Shown here piece after piece: positions 1 to 9,955 of a DNA stretch of 64,000 bases. Origin of the DNA: Taudactylus pleione (taxonomy: Eukaryota > Chordata > Amphibia > Anura > Myobatrachidae); assembly GCA_031769625.1 (NCBI GenBank), contig JAUIMM010000115.1, forward strand, positions 17,376,501 through 17,440,500. The letters are read 5' to 3'. The first letter of the stretch is position 1. Each line of letters begins with the position of its first letter. The notes under the pieces were generated by a model, which was not told where the DNA came from, did not search any database, and saw nothing but the letters and a program-made list of their open reading frames with translations. Both the position numbers and the translations under genes were made by a program.

Positions 1-235
1 GATTTAGACAATCAAAGTGTTGACATAGACTATATGTCTACAATCAATATATAGACAGAGAAAATCCGGACAAGGACATAATGTAGGCAATTAATATATT
101 TATAGGTTGAAATGTCAACAATTAAAATATAGATAGATCATAAGGCCAACAACCAAATTGTAGGCACAATTAAAATGTTGGCAGTCATAATATAGGTAGT
201 CATACTAAAATAACACAGCCACACCTGATGGCCAG
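1..235. repeat. AT-rich degenerate short-period repeat
   Basis: Short phrases such as TAGACA, GACAATTAA, ATGTAGGCA and TGTTGGCA recur irregularly. The style resembles the arms of the palindrome at 18736-19143 (TAGACA, TTGACA phrases), so this may be the end of a related element cut by the window start. No gene is seen. Confidence 0.4.
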
Positions 236-890
236 CGGCTCAGATGCTGCTAAAAGCCGGCGTTTTAGATGTTTTTGAGAGCCTTTGGTTTAGATGCTGC
301 AGAGCTGCAGTGTAGGAGCAGTCAAATAGTTAAAGTTAGGGAAAAAAATGGTGCCGTCCCCAAATCAATAACCAGCCCCGGATCTCTGAACCTAGGCTGG
401 TATTGGAAAATAGGGGGAAAAAACAGAGTGGGGTTTCCTCTATTTACAATAACCAGCACCAGGCTGAACCAGCCAGGGGGATAATGTTATAGCAGGGAAA
501 CATGCAGCGTGGGGACCCACTGCCATAATGTTAATAAGCCCCAAACTAGTCAGCCCAGGACTGGAATCCCTCCAAAAGTTGCCTCCCCTCCCACAAAAAA
601 AATGTAAATAAAATAAAATGGGGTCCCTCCCTGAGCTGAAAGGCCAAGACTCTTCCCTGAAACCTTGGTGATGGTGGTAGTTGTGGGGGTAATCGTAATT
701 GCCATTTAATAGTTAACAATATTGTTCTTTAAAGGTGTCCTTCATATACCAGCAAGCCTGTCTCGGCATGATGGCATCTGTAGAACTGCAAGTGCCAGCA
801 TGCCTAGACATTAAGGGCCCGCTAGCACCTGTAGTTTGCCTGTAAAAAAATATATTACAATTAAGACAAGACACAAACACCAACTGTTGT
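236..890. repeat. Probable old dispersed repeat fragments
   Basis: No coding signal. The phrases AGTGCCAGCATGCC and GCACCTGTAGTT at about 790-835 recur in altered form at 49250-49320 (GGCACTTATAGTT, GGCACCTGTAGTT), and both are followed by TGTAAAA. Stretches with CCAGCCCC/CCAGGACTGG phrases occur near 370-580 and again near 49620-49710. This indicates two fragments of one dispersed family; I cannot classify it. Confidence 0.35.
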
Positions 891-896
891 AGTATG

Positions 897-1455
897 CACT
901 CATATCTCCGACTGTCTCTCAGCTACTTTTGGATGTCCCAGCGCTTTCTTAAACTTAACATGTCCTAGACTGAGATAATGAGCTTCCCACCATCCCAATT
1001 ACCCTCACCTCCCACAATTCTTTATCTGTTGACACCACCACCATCTACTCTAGTCCGCAAGTGCGCTGTCTTGGGAGTCATCCTTGACCTCTCTCTCCTT
1101 CAAACCACACATCCAGTACCTCTCAAAGTCCTGCCGTTTCCAACTCCAAAGTATCTCTAAGATTATACACTTTCTCACCCTGGAGGCAACTAAGACCCTC
1201 ATCCACTCACTGATCATCTTCAGTCTGGCCCTCTTATCTGGCCTCCCTGACTCCCACCTGTCTCTGCTACAATCTGTCCTCAATGCTGCTACCTAGCTCA
1301 TCTTCCTATCTAAATGCACTACATCTGCCTCCTCTCTCCTACAAGCCATTCAATGGCTCCCCTTCAGAATGCAATTCAAACTTCTCACACTAACTTACGA
1401 AGCTCTCACCTAATCCTCTCCTATTTATATTGCTGACCTCATCTCCCTTCACCCT
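897..1455 (+). mobile_element. L2-group LINE fragment, end of reverse transcriptase ORF
   Basis: The translation in mixed frames gives FKPHIQYLSKSCRFQL, ISKIIHFLTLEATKTLIHSL and SGLPDSHLSLLQSVLNAAT, the region after the RT catalytic core in L2/CR1-group LINEs. It aligns along its length with about 30123-30700 of the longer copy in this window, starting at CTCATATCTC and the phrase TGGATGTCCCAGCG. Stops and frameshifts show it is dead. It breaks off near 1455, before the 3' tail. Confidence 0.8.
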
Positions 1456-1544
1456 CCCGGACCACTATTGAATGATTTACATCAGACGCCACCATTAAAT
1501 GGACACTACCATCGGAACAAAAACAATTATGGTTAGTATCTATC

Positions 1545-1755
1545 GGATACCGATGTCCACGCTGAACCTGCAGGCTGACTCTGGCCACCAATCTCCACTG
1601 TGAAATACTCCCTCTCCAGTGTGATGTTCCCATTCAGCCACAAACACTCGGTGAACAATAGGCACCTCCTATGGAAGTCAGCGTTGTTCTTGGACAAGGG
1701 CATCACGGTAAGGAAGCTCAACAAGAAGCCCAGGAAATTCAGGGTACATTGTGCA
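1545..1755 (-). pseudogene. TMEM179-like exon 1 fragment with frameshifts
   Basis: Seen: the minus-strand frame ending at 1533 contains LFAQC, FL-F-LSF, a hydrophobic stretch, PLS-N--DF, RCLLFTE, LWLNGNITLERE and FTVE. In order and spacing these match the start of TMEM179 as I remember it, a four-span membrane protein of unclear function. After FTVE the similarity continues in another frame as WWPESACRFS, so about one base is missing near 1594. A candidate ATG near 1762 sits one frame off, suggesting a second indel. Similarity stops near 1545 and no later exon is visible. GC-richer DNA follows on its upstream side (about 1760-2000). Inference: a decayed duplicate or captured exon, not an active gene. 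It could instead be a real exon with sequencing errors. Confidence 0.6.
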
Positions 1756-2036
1756 AAGAGCACATTGCTGCAGAGGGATGCGCATGGAGGCTGCAGAAAT
1801 ATGCACAAGTGACCCTGCCCCGGTACATTGCTGCTCATAATGCTTACGGTAGCTGCAATACAAATCTCTCACCCATGATCCTCCTGGCTTTCCCAGCACA
1901 TCCCAGTGGCCGGGTCCCTGCTAGCTGCAGGGCAGCAGCAGTGGGGGTTATGGTGACACTGGTGAGATGCAGGGGGCAAGAGTGAGAAGCAGGGGACTGT
2001 GGTGACATTGCATAGGTTGGCTATGAGATGAAACAT

Positions 2037-2040
<4 letters not shown>

Positions 2041-2081
<41 letters not shown>
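2041..2081. repeat. (TA)n microsatellite
   Basis: About 20 uninterrupted TA units, followed by a TTTA-rich run. Confidence 0.98.
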
Positions 2082-2084
<3 letters not shown>

Positions 2085-2085
<1 letters not shown>

Positions 2086-2880
2086 TTATTTACATATTTA
2101 CACATGTATATAACCTCTTTTATTCCTTTTTTACAATTTTAGATTCTAAAAGGATTATAATACTTATAAGTGTGTTCATTTAATATTTATCCAATATATC
2201 CACCATATCTAACCCACGCACATACCTACATTGTAATCTCTGCATGAGCAGGACCCTCCCTACCATTTATTTTTATGTCTGCATTTATTTTGTCTACCTG
2301 TCGTATGTATGCTATTTCCCCCTCAGTCTGATGCATATATTCTGATGCCTTACAAACCAATACCAACTAACAATAAGAATAAAAAGGAAATGTTAGGAAG
2401 ATTGGGTGTCTTTTTCTAGAACTATAACATGCTTTCTAACAAGATGCTGAGAAATTCTGTAATTAAAGTTAGTAATCTTGATATATTCAGTGAAGATGCT
2501 AGAGGGTTATATGTGAACTGTACATGCGCTAAAAATGCAGCAATCTTTTGCTTTTGGTCCTGCTAGGTAGAAATTAACCGGCTTCCTAGTGTGATAGATA
2601 CCGATAACAATAGACACCATCACCTTGAAAAAGGCCACAGAGTCGGAACGCGTCAGAGTGTGGTGTCATTGAGCCATTCCAAGACCTCCCAGTGACCAGT
2701 GTTACACGGTGAGGATATTGGGGCCCCAGATTTTTTTCACTTGATTGTAACCTGGATTGATGCCATCTTCCTTCCCAGTATTTTAGTCTGTGCATGCTGA
2801 AATATTGTGTACTTTAAACCTAATAAATGTTTATTTTATTGATTTTGAGTTAATTCCAAAAACATATAAAAGGAGAATCA
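2085..2880. other. Unassigned AT-rich DNA with a CTTGAAAAAGGCC...GGAACGCGTC motif
   Basis: No gene recognised. At about 2622-2655 the phrases CTTGAAAAAGGCCACAG and CGGAACGCGTCAG look like a decayed form of a widespread repeat whose core is CTGATGA...GAAACGCGT. A motif of the same type is at 33521-33550. The rest is non-coding, with an AATAAA-like stretch near 2820. Confidence 0.35.
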
Positions 2881-3254
2881 GGAGGGGCCAAAGAAACTGC
2901 TACGGGAGTATAAAGAGCGATAAAGATGTAAGCATACAAGTAAGCATTTCCTTAGTTTCCACATGCACGTGGTGACCCCTGTTCAATCTTAAGAAGTTAA
3001 AAAGATACCTTGAAAGGTCTGGAACCAGCTGAATGATGTAAGCATTCAAGTGAGCATCTTCAATGTCAGGAAGGGCCAAAGAAACTGCTACGGGAGTGTA
3101 AAGAGCGATATAGATGTAAGCATACAAGTAAGCATTTCCTTAGTTTCTCCGAGCACGTGATAACCCCTGTTCAACCTTAGGAAGTTAAAAGGATACCTTG
3201 ATATGTCTGGAACCAGCTGAATGATGTAAGCATTCAAGTGAGCATCTTCACTGT
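2881..3254. repeat. Two-copy tandem duplication, period about 190 bp
   Basis: The block GGGCCAAAGAAACTGCTACG (2883) returns at 3073, and the rest follows in register: GTAAGCATACAAGTAAGCAT, then CCCCTGTTCAA, then GTCTGGAACCAGCTGAATGA, then AAGCATTCAAGTGAGCATCT. The copies differ by scattered substitutions. Within each unit a shorter echo occurs (AAGCATACAAGTAAGCAT against AAGCATTCAAGTGAGCAT), so the unit itself may be an older duplication. No ORF is conserved between units. Confidence 0.9.
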
Positions 3255-3257
3255 ATA

Positions 3258-3660
3258 TATACGGTCACTAAGGGTGATCCCCATTTCTGATATTTAACGT
3301 CACATCGGATATAATTCCAGAGGTTTAGGACTTTGGGCTATTTTTGTCCTATTGAAGCATCTAAAACTTACTACACTATAAGTACATTATCTGTTTCCCT
3401 TTTACATATGTGATAAACTTTTCGATGTGTGGAGGGAAAGATTGATAAGTCACTGGAAAGAAAAAAGAAATTTACTGCAAGAACTATCGTATATCCACTT
3501 ATACCAACCAAATTCTTTATATTGTGGTATTGTAGTTCATCAGTGGAGAGCGTGATTTCAATATTTTTTCTGATAGCGATATTTGACCCCCAACGCTGGC
3601 TATGAAGATGCCATGTGTTATTGAACAATGGCATCAACAATTTTTTGTGTTATTGTCAAT
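3258..3660. other. Unassigned non-coding stretch
   Basis: AT-rich. Neither a gene nor a recognisable repeat is seen. Confidence 0.4.
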
Positions 3661-3825
3661 AACAGGTATGACAGATGCATGGCCGTAGAGAGTCTGGCTG
3701 GGCCCGGGTACAAAATAAAAAGAAAACAGTATTTGCTCCACAGAGAGGCGGCGTTATGCCCCACAGCCAGGGGCAGATCTCAGGGGAAAGAGAGGCGCAA
3801 TCAGTGCTATTGCGTTCCCTCCTCA

Positions 3826-4137
3826 CAGCGGAGTTTCTAGAGAGGAGGGGGCTCGTGTGCAGTCTCCGACGCGGGCCCCCTCCTCTCTGCCCGGCAGCGC
3901 GCTGAGCTGTGTTCGGCCAGTGCTGGAGTTATAGACTGGGCACTAGAGTGTGCCCAGAGGCTATAGTGTATGCACAGGTCACCCGGGAAAATGGCCAAGG
4001 CAGCCATTTTCCCTGTACTGCGCATGCGCAAACAACGGGAAAATGGCCACCGCTGCAAGGTGTGCGATGCGAGGGCCCCCTCTACCCAGGGGCCCGTGTT
4101 CCCCGCACACCCTGCACCCATTATAGATACGTCCCTG
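3826..4137 (-). mobile_element. hAT-type MITE (CAGNGG..CTA ends), reverse orientation
   Basis: The left end CAGCGGAGTTTCTAG and right end TTATAGATACGTCCCTG form hAT-like inverted termini. Its interior is the reverse complement of the element at 6223-6593: both contain the GGAAAATGGCC block, TGCGCATGCGCA-like DNA, GGGCCCGTGTTCCCCGC and CCTGCACCC. Candidate 8-bp flanks (CCTCCTCA and CCTCTTTG) match only in part, so the boundaries are less secure than in the sister copy. DNA at 3661-3825 and 4138-4345 is GC-rich and may be an older host repeat. Open frames here are not genes. Confidence 0.65.
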
Positions 4138-4437
4138 CCTCTTTGTATCAGGTGCAGGCAGAAGAGACTGCTGCTGTGCTCAGCAGCCTCCCTGTACTTA
4201 CAACAGTGTGTGCTGGGCATTGCTGCCCCTGACAGGACTAAGAGGGGGGAGCGGTGGGCTCCGGACTCCGCCGCGCCCCTCCAGCAAGCTCGGGACCAAG
4301 TAATCAGTACCTGCTCCCCCCTCCCTCTTGATGCCCATGGACAGATGTCAGATGGCTGTGTATTTGAAAATGGATAGTGGGAAGGGTGAGGTGTAGAGCT
4401 TGATGTTATTTATTTAGTACTAATATACTGTATATTC

Positions 4438-4791
4438 ATACCCCTTTCAGACAGAAATCCAAATTACTGGGTTAAACATTTCAACCCGGTAATTTGGTGA
4501 TTTACACAGGACTTTTTTCTGTCTGAAAGGGTCATCCCGTGTCTAAATTCCCGGGACTTCGACCCAGGAATTTACCAGGGTCGGAGACACGGGAATTCAG
4601 TCCCGGGTTGACCCTTTCAGACAGAAGAAATACACGTGTAAAACAGCAAATTACCAGGTTGAAATTTTAGACCCGGTAATTTGCTCTTCTGTCTGAAGGG
4701 GGGTACAGACAGAGAGTGGCAAAACAACCCGGTACACAAAAGTCGGGGATCATCCGGGTTTTTTTTGCCATTTTCTGTCTGAAAGTGGTAT
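4438..4791. mobile_element. Palindromic MITE with ATACC...GGTAT ends
   Basis: Ends are ATACCCCTTTCAGACAGAAA and TTTCTGTCTGAAAGTGGTAT. The inside has three further inverted pairs built from CCCTTTCAGACAGAA, AACCCGGTAATTTG and GACACGGGAATT, so the whole can fold as a set of nested hairpins. The termini and the CCCGGGT-rich interior resemble elements at 55488-55808 and 60321-60756. No coding capacity. Confidence 0.75.
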
Positions 4792-5846
4792 TAGTGGTTC
4801 ATTGCTTTGACATGGTCTGATTAAAGTGACATAGTCTTACATGCTTGGCATTTTTATAAAGTGACATGTTTTATCTCTCTACGGAAATGTTACGTGTAGC
4901 AAATTCTTGATGTTAAGTGAAATAAAAAGATATCATACACATGGAAATATGCAGTGCCTGCCCTCTGTAATCTAATCATACCAGCTGTAGCTATGGTTGG
5001 GTGTTGACAATACAAGATTTCAACTACTTTGCACAAATGACCACAAAGAGAAATAAGAAAAATGCAGGAAACAGGAAGATTTTATGTGACCTTAAAAAGT
5101 CTAGTTGAGTTTCAAACTGATGATTTCACTTAAATTACAAAACTTGCAATTAAGTAAAACATTTTAGATCTCTGAACCTACATACATATATTTAAATCCT
5201 AATGTAATATATGCAATAAGGTTAATAAACAAACAATAAAATAATAAGTTTGGCAGCCCAGTTTGCATATCCATTACCCTAACATCATGGATAATTTGTT
5301 TTCATGTACAGCTGATGCCAGTTGCCTGTGGATAATTATAAGCACAAACATAATACAGTTATACATTTAAAAATGACAGAAATAACAAAAACAGTATATT
5401 ATTACAACATAATACATTTGGTAACATGAAATAACATACATTGCCCATAACATCAAAACTAGCACTCCTATATACAGTACATCTGGGAAGCTCTGTAAAT
5501 TATAAACCTTAACCTGCATAAATGAAACATTTGCAGATCCTATATTTTACACATTATTGTAATATAATAAAAATGATAAGTTACAGGGGCCAGCATACAG
5601 TCATTAATGACGTGCAGAGCACAGTCACAATACAGCAAAGAGAATAGACAATATTCATTTTTGTATCCAGGACAGGTAACAGCTCTTAGGGTGCTCTAGG
5701 CAGCACCCCACTCCCATTGTTTATTTATTAAACAAGTAAATGATAAGATTTGGGTATTAATAGACAGCAAGCTCGAGTTTGTTATATGTAATTTAAGTAC
5801 TACATATTGCATACTGGTCCAGCAGATTCCAAGGATAAAAAGACAC
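4792..5846. other. Unassigned AT-rich DNA
   Basis: No gene, tandem repeat or terminal inverted repeat was recognised. Confidence 0.4.
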
Positions 5847-5847
5847 A

Positions 5848-6700
5848 GGGCCTGATTCATCACAGATCGCAATTGCAACAGCGTACGCAAATCGGCCGAT
5901 GGTGCATACTGCACATGCACCGCAGTGCGAGTGTGCAGGCCAGTATTGCGATCACGTATGCAAATACAAGCTATCGCAGAGTGAGTGACAGGACATCAGC
6001 GTTTGGGGGTGGTGATGGTGGAGTTGTTGGAGAAACGCAGACGTACCTCTCTGTTTGAACGCCATTTCCTGGGTGTTCATAAATTAGCCACTGCGACGGC
6101 ATTCGCAGCTTGAGTACTCACTGCGTGCGACGAGAGTTGCAATTTCTGAGATAGGTCAGATCTGCTGTTATTCTATGTGAGGGTCTGATGTTACTCGATG
6201 TTACCTATGTATACGCAGGATTCAGGGGCGTATCTATAATGGGTGCAGGGTGTGCGGGGAACACGGGCCCCTGGGTCCAGGGGGGCCCTGCACCGTACAC
6301 CCTGCACCCATAATATTACTTACCTTTCCGGAGTCCCACATCGGCGCGGGGGTCTGGTGGCCACGGTGGCCATTTTCCCGTCGTTTGCGCTTGCGCAGTA
6401 CAGGGAATATGGCCGCCGGGGCCATTTTCCCGGTGATCTGTGCATTCATTATAGACTCTAAGAACACTCTGGTGCCCCGAGTCTGTAACTTCGGCGCTGG
6501 CCGCGCACAGCTCAGTGCTCTGCTGGCCGCCGGGCAGAGAAGAGGTGGCCCGTGTCGGAAACACGGGCCCCCTCCTCTCTAGGAACGCCTCTGGCAGGAT
6601 TGCGAGGTCTTACAGATGTGAGAAAGTGGTAGTGAGCGTCTTTATGCTGGCTGAGCAGTTTCAAGCATATTTCCGCAGCAGGACTGCTGCTACTCAGAAG
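5848..6700. mobile_element. GGGCCTGATTCA-type MITE, copy 1 (interrupted)
   Basis: Starts GGGCCTGATTCATCACAGAT and then GCAATTGCAACAG. It aligns closely with 39213-39724 (shared GACAGGACRTCAGC, GGAGAAACGCAG, AAATTAGCCACTGCGAC, GATGTTACTCGATG). The alignment is broken by a 371-bp hAT MITE at 6223-6593, resumes at 6602, and fades near 6690, so the right terminus is lost. Non-coding. The superfamily is unproven; PIF/Harbinger is possible from the GGGCC terminus. Confidence 0.8.
6223..6593 (+). mobile_element. hAT-type MITE with perfect 8-bp TSD
   Basis: Ends CAGGGGCGTATCTATA and TAGGAACGCCTCTG are inverted. It is flanked by GCAGGATT at 6215-6222 and again at 6594-6601. The paralogous empty site GCAGGATT appears once at 39556-39563 in the sister MITE, which confirms both boundaries. 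The inside is the reverse complement of 3826-4137. Non-autonomous, no transposase. Confidence 0.93.
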
Positions 6701-6800
6701 AAGGGGATGTGTGGGTGGATTTAAAAAAATTGCAGCAAGCGCTAGTGCTAAATATCTTTAGTGTAAACATTTGTTAGTAAATGGAGCCCATAGAGATATA

Positions 6801-7301
6801 GGCCCTGATTCAGAACCACCCGCTGCCACTGGCTGGGTTTGTGGGCATTTTTGTTTTTCTCCGGCCGCTCGCAAAACTGTGGGAGACCACTGAAAGCTTG
6901 TGCGAGCGGCCAGGAGACCATCTCGATAATCACGACCATCTGCCTTGCGACGAGACACTGCGGTAGGGTCTAGGCTGCCGCAAGGCCGAGTGGGCTCCCT
7001 TCTCTAATAGAGCAGGAAGTCCACTACTGACATCGGTAGTGATGTCCGTTAGACCTCCCAACAAATGTCAGGCGTTCCTAAGGGAACACCTGCGTTTGTC
7101 AAGCCACCCCCCTACCCATCCACAAAACGGGGCAAGCTGTCACTCACCATCGACAGCTGCCCCGTCTTGTTGCGAGCGCCGTAGCGACTGAACTTCAGTT
7201 GCTCAGCGGGGCTCGCGCACTCCAGATGTGGCACATACGCAGTGCAGCAACATCGGGCCACTTGCGAGCGCACAGTGCTTGCAAGCGGCTCTGAATGAGC
7301 T
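6801..7301. mobile_element. CCTGATTCAG-type MITE, copy 2
   Basis: Starts GGCCCTGATTCAGAAC and ends GCGGCTCTGAATGAGC, imperfectly inverted. The inside is GC-rich with many GCGAGCG/CGCTCGC phrases. Non-coding. It belongs to the termini class of 5848, 34283, 39213, 47514 and 48386. Confidence 0.65.
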
Positions 7302-7324
7302 TCCAAGATAGATAAAAGATAGAT

Positions 7325-7475
7325 AGCTAGAGGGACATTTATAATGGGTGCAGGGTGTGCGGTGCACCCATATTATATTTACCTCTCCGGAGTCCCACGT
7401 CGGCGCTGGTGTCAGCACTGTAAAAACGCAGGGTAAAGGGGCTTTGGAGTCCCTCTCTGCACAGGGCGCGGCTCC
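7325..7475 (+). mobile_element. Fragment of the 6223-type hAT MITE
   Basis: AGAGGGACATTTATAATGGGTGCAGGGTGTGCGG and then CACCCATATTATATTTACCTCTCCGGAGTCCCAC match the left third of the 6223 element. The right part is missing. Confidence 0.7.
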
Positions 7476-7589
7476 TCCTCAAGCCGGCTCTGTATACATC
7501 ATCTAGGAGTCCCGGAAAACATGCACTGTTATCGGTGCACCAATATAGACCACCTATAGGGTTAATTAGTAATATTGTATAATAATAAA

Positions 7590-7924
7590 CAGCGTCGGGA
7601 TCCCGCCCGCCGGCAATCCGAAGGAAAGTATCAGGGGTTAGGGGAGGTTTAGGGTTAGGCACTAGGGGGAGGGTTAGGGTTCGGGGAGCGGGAGTATAGT
7701 TTTAGGCACATGGGGTGGAGGTTAGGTTTAAGAGCCAGGGAGGGAGAGTTAGGGTGCGGGTAGGGGAAGGTTAGGTTTAGCACTAGCGGGGGAGGTTATG
7801 TTTGGGCAACGGGGAGGGAGGGTTAGTAGTACTATACTTACCTACGGGTGCCGGGATTCTGTCTGTCGGGATGCCGCTGTCGGTATTCTGACCGGCAGCA
7901 TCCTGACCACAGGGAACCCATACC
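7590..7924. mobile_element. Telomere-like palindromic element, copy 1 (cut by hAT insertion)
   Basis: GTCGGGATCCCGCCCGCCGG opens the element, a GGTTAGGGTTAGGC-rich minisatellite fills 7635-7810, and GTCGGGATGCCGCTGTCGG with GACCGGCAGCATCC leads to the right end. The terminal phrase is then interrupted by the hAT element at 7925. Sister copies are at 18643, 26272 and 61603. Confidence 0.65.
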
Positions 7925-9033
7925 CAGGGGTTAAAGTGGGCCGGAAAAGGGCAGAACTGCGTTCTGTCACTTCTATTTGAAGACTAAACCAGTTCCGCCT
8001 CCTCCGACCCACCTTAGACAGGCACCACAGGGAGGTTCCATTGCTGGGTACCCGCTGAGATTTTGTTACCAGTGGGCGTCCGGCTCCCTCCCCGCAGTGC
8101 TAGCGGCAGCCAGAGGCTGGAGCTCACTCTTGAGCTCCAGCTTCCAGCTCCGCTCCCTCCACGGGCAGTATGGTAGAGACGTCATGATGTCATGACGTCT
8201 CTCCCATAGTAACTTCAGAGGACTCGGAGCAGCCAGGCGGACCAGAGCCACGCAGAAGCGGGCTTAAGGTAAGTATTTTTTTTTGTGTATGCAGGGGGGG
8301 CACTACTACTGGGGGCATTACACAGGGGGTACTCCTACTGGGGGCATTACTACTGGGGACACTACTAGTACTGGGAGCATTACACAGGGGGCATTACTAC
8401 TAGGGGCATTACACAGGGGGCACTACTAGTACTGGGGGCACTACTACTACTGGGGGCATTACTACAAGGGGCACCACTCTTAGGGGCACTGCATAAGGGG
8501 CACCACTCCTAGGGGGCACTGAATAATGGGCACTGCCACTACTGTGGGCTCTGCTTAAAGGGTACCACTACTGGGGGCACTGCATAAGGGGCACTACCAC
8601 TACTGTGGCGATTGCAAAAGGAGCACTACCACTACTGGCGGCACTGCATCAGGGGCGCCACTACTGGGGGCACTGCATCAGGGGCACCATTACAATGGGC
8701 ATTGCATTTGCATAAGGGGCACTACTACTGTGGGCATTGTATAAGGGGCACTACTACTGTGGGCAATGTGTATAAGGGGCACAAATGTGGGCATTGTGTA
8801 AAAAGGGCACTGCTGTGTGTTATACATGAATAAGAGACACTACTATGTGGTGTAATGTGAATCAAGATTGTGCTATTTTGTGGTGTAATTTGAATTGGGA
8901 ATACTATTTTGTGACCATGCCCTTTCTTTTGAGACCACAGCCCTTTTGCTGCGCGCCGTAGGTGCGCACTGCAATTTTTTTTAGAAGGGGGAGTGTGAGT
9001 TCCCCCACTTCTCTAGGACCACTTTAAGCACTG
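7925..9033 (+). mobile_element. hAT element, 1.1 kb, with minisatellite core and perfect TSD
   Basis: Ends CAGGGGTTAAAGTGGG and ACCACTTTAAGCACTG. It is flanked by CCCATACC at 7917-7924 and 9034-9041. The inside holds a perfect palindrome around GAGACGTCAT (8174-8205) and a long array of GGGGGCACTACTACT-like units (about 8296-8800). The same palindrome and the reverse-complement array occur in the hAT element at 42067-43601. The short frame at 8612-8833 is translated array, not a gene. Confidence 0.9.
8296..8800 (+). repeat. Minisatellite GGGGCACTACTACTGGGGGCATTACACA-like
   Basis: Degenerate units of roughly 28-35 bp combine GGGGGCACT, ACTACTACTG and GGGCATTACACAG/GGCACTGCATAAG phrases. It is less homogeneous than the related array at 42240-43190. 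Confidence 0.85.
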
Positions 9034-9380
9034 CCCATACCCAACCTGTTTTCAGGGAATGCTTGAAGGTTGGAAGTTAAGGGGGAAATGTAATTAGCGG
9101 TGGGACTTACAGCACAGCTGTAGCTCCTGGGATTAACTTCCAGAGCTATTCAATTAGTGTCCTGTTTTCTCAAGCAGTAAACCAGGTTAAGTGCCTGGAC
9201 CTATAGGTTAACTGATCTCGGGCAACCGTGGTAACCTCCAAAGGGAGGGTGCAAACAGGAATCCACATTAAGCGCAGCCTGCGAGTTGAAATTGAATAGC
9301 TACAGCCACTTAACCTGGGAGCTAGTAGCCTGCAATCTGTTATTATTTTGTGGACAGGAAATCAAATATTTGGTTAAGAG
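9034..9380. repeat. Probable MITE remnant with inverted phrases
   Basis: CCAGGTTAAGTG near 9182 and its inverse CACTTAACCTGG near 9307, plus GAGCTATTCAATTAG and ATTGAATAGCTAC, form an imperfect palindrome around 9140-9310. No coding signal. Confidence 0.5.
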
Positions 9381-9504
9381 AAAAAAAAAAGCCCACTATT
9401 ATCGGCTTGTTTGACAGTTTATTTTCTAAAAAAGTGTTTATTTAAAAATAATTAATATCAAACTTGTAAAAAAAACAAAACACTGATTGCTTGATATTAT
9501 GTCA

Positions 9505-9955
9505 CTAATAGGGGCCTATTTATCATTAAAAATTTGTGACATATTCCCCGAAAACACCTGTTTTCAGGAATACCCACAAATATTGAGAATCACCCCAATG
9601 TATGAAAGAGGGGATATCTGCTGTGGTCGCTCCATTTGTGACAGCAGCCGTGACCCCCTTAGGTTTCTATTGGGGATGTGATGCTGTTGGATTTACTTAC
9701 AATTTCAGAGTTTGGCCCACGCAGCTAACTGGACTGCTGTAGCCTATGGGCTATACTTCATAAAATTTACTTGGAGAAAGTTCCTCCGGATACCCCCCCC
9801 CCAGCAATGGCTGCCGCGCATGCATGGTCAGCAGACAGTGCATGTGTAGAAGTCCCAGCACATGAGTAAAGAGTCTACTGATGCGGTCTCTTCATTCTTA
9901 GTACATCGCAGGTACTGGTTCCTTTCCCTGCGTGTGCTATTTAATACATCTGGGT
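9505..9955. mobile_element. CTATTTA-ended MITE
   Basis: The left end GGGGCCTATTTATCATTAAA and right end GCTATTTAATAC are in roughly inverted positions. The inside has TACCCACAAATATTGAGAATC and a CTGTGGTCGCTCC block that recur in altered form at 32200-32300 (ACCACAAATATTTAGTATC). Non-coding. Confidence 0.5.

Noticed and set aside
3970..4377. Overlapping 107-135 codon frames on both strands
   Set aside because: GC-rich hAT MITE sequence; the same DNA occurs inverted at 6223-6593 with different frames open.
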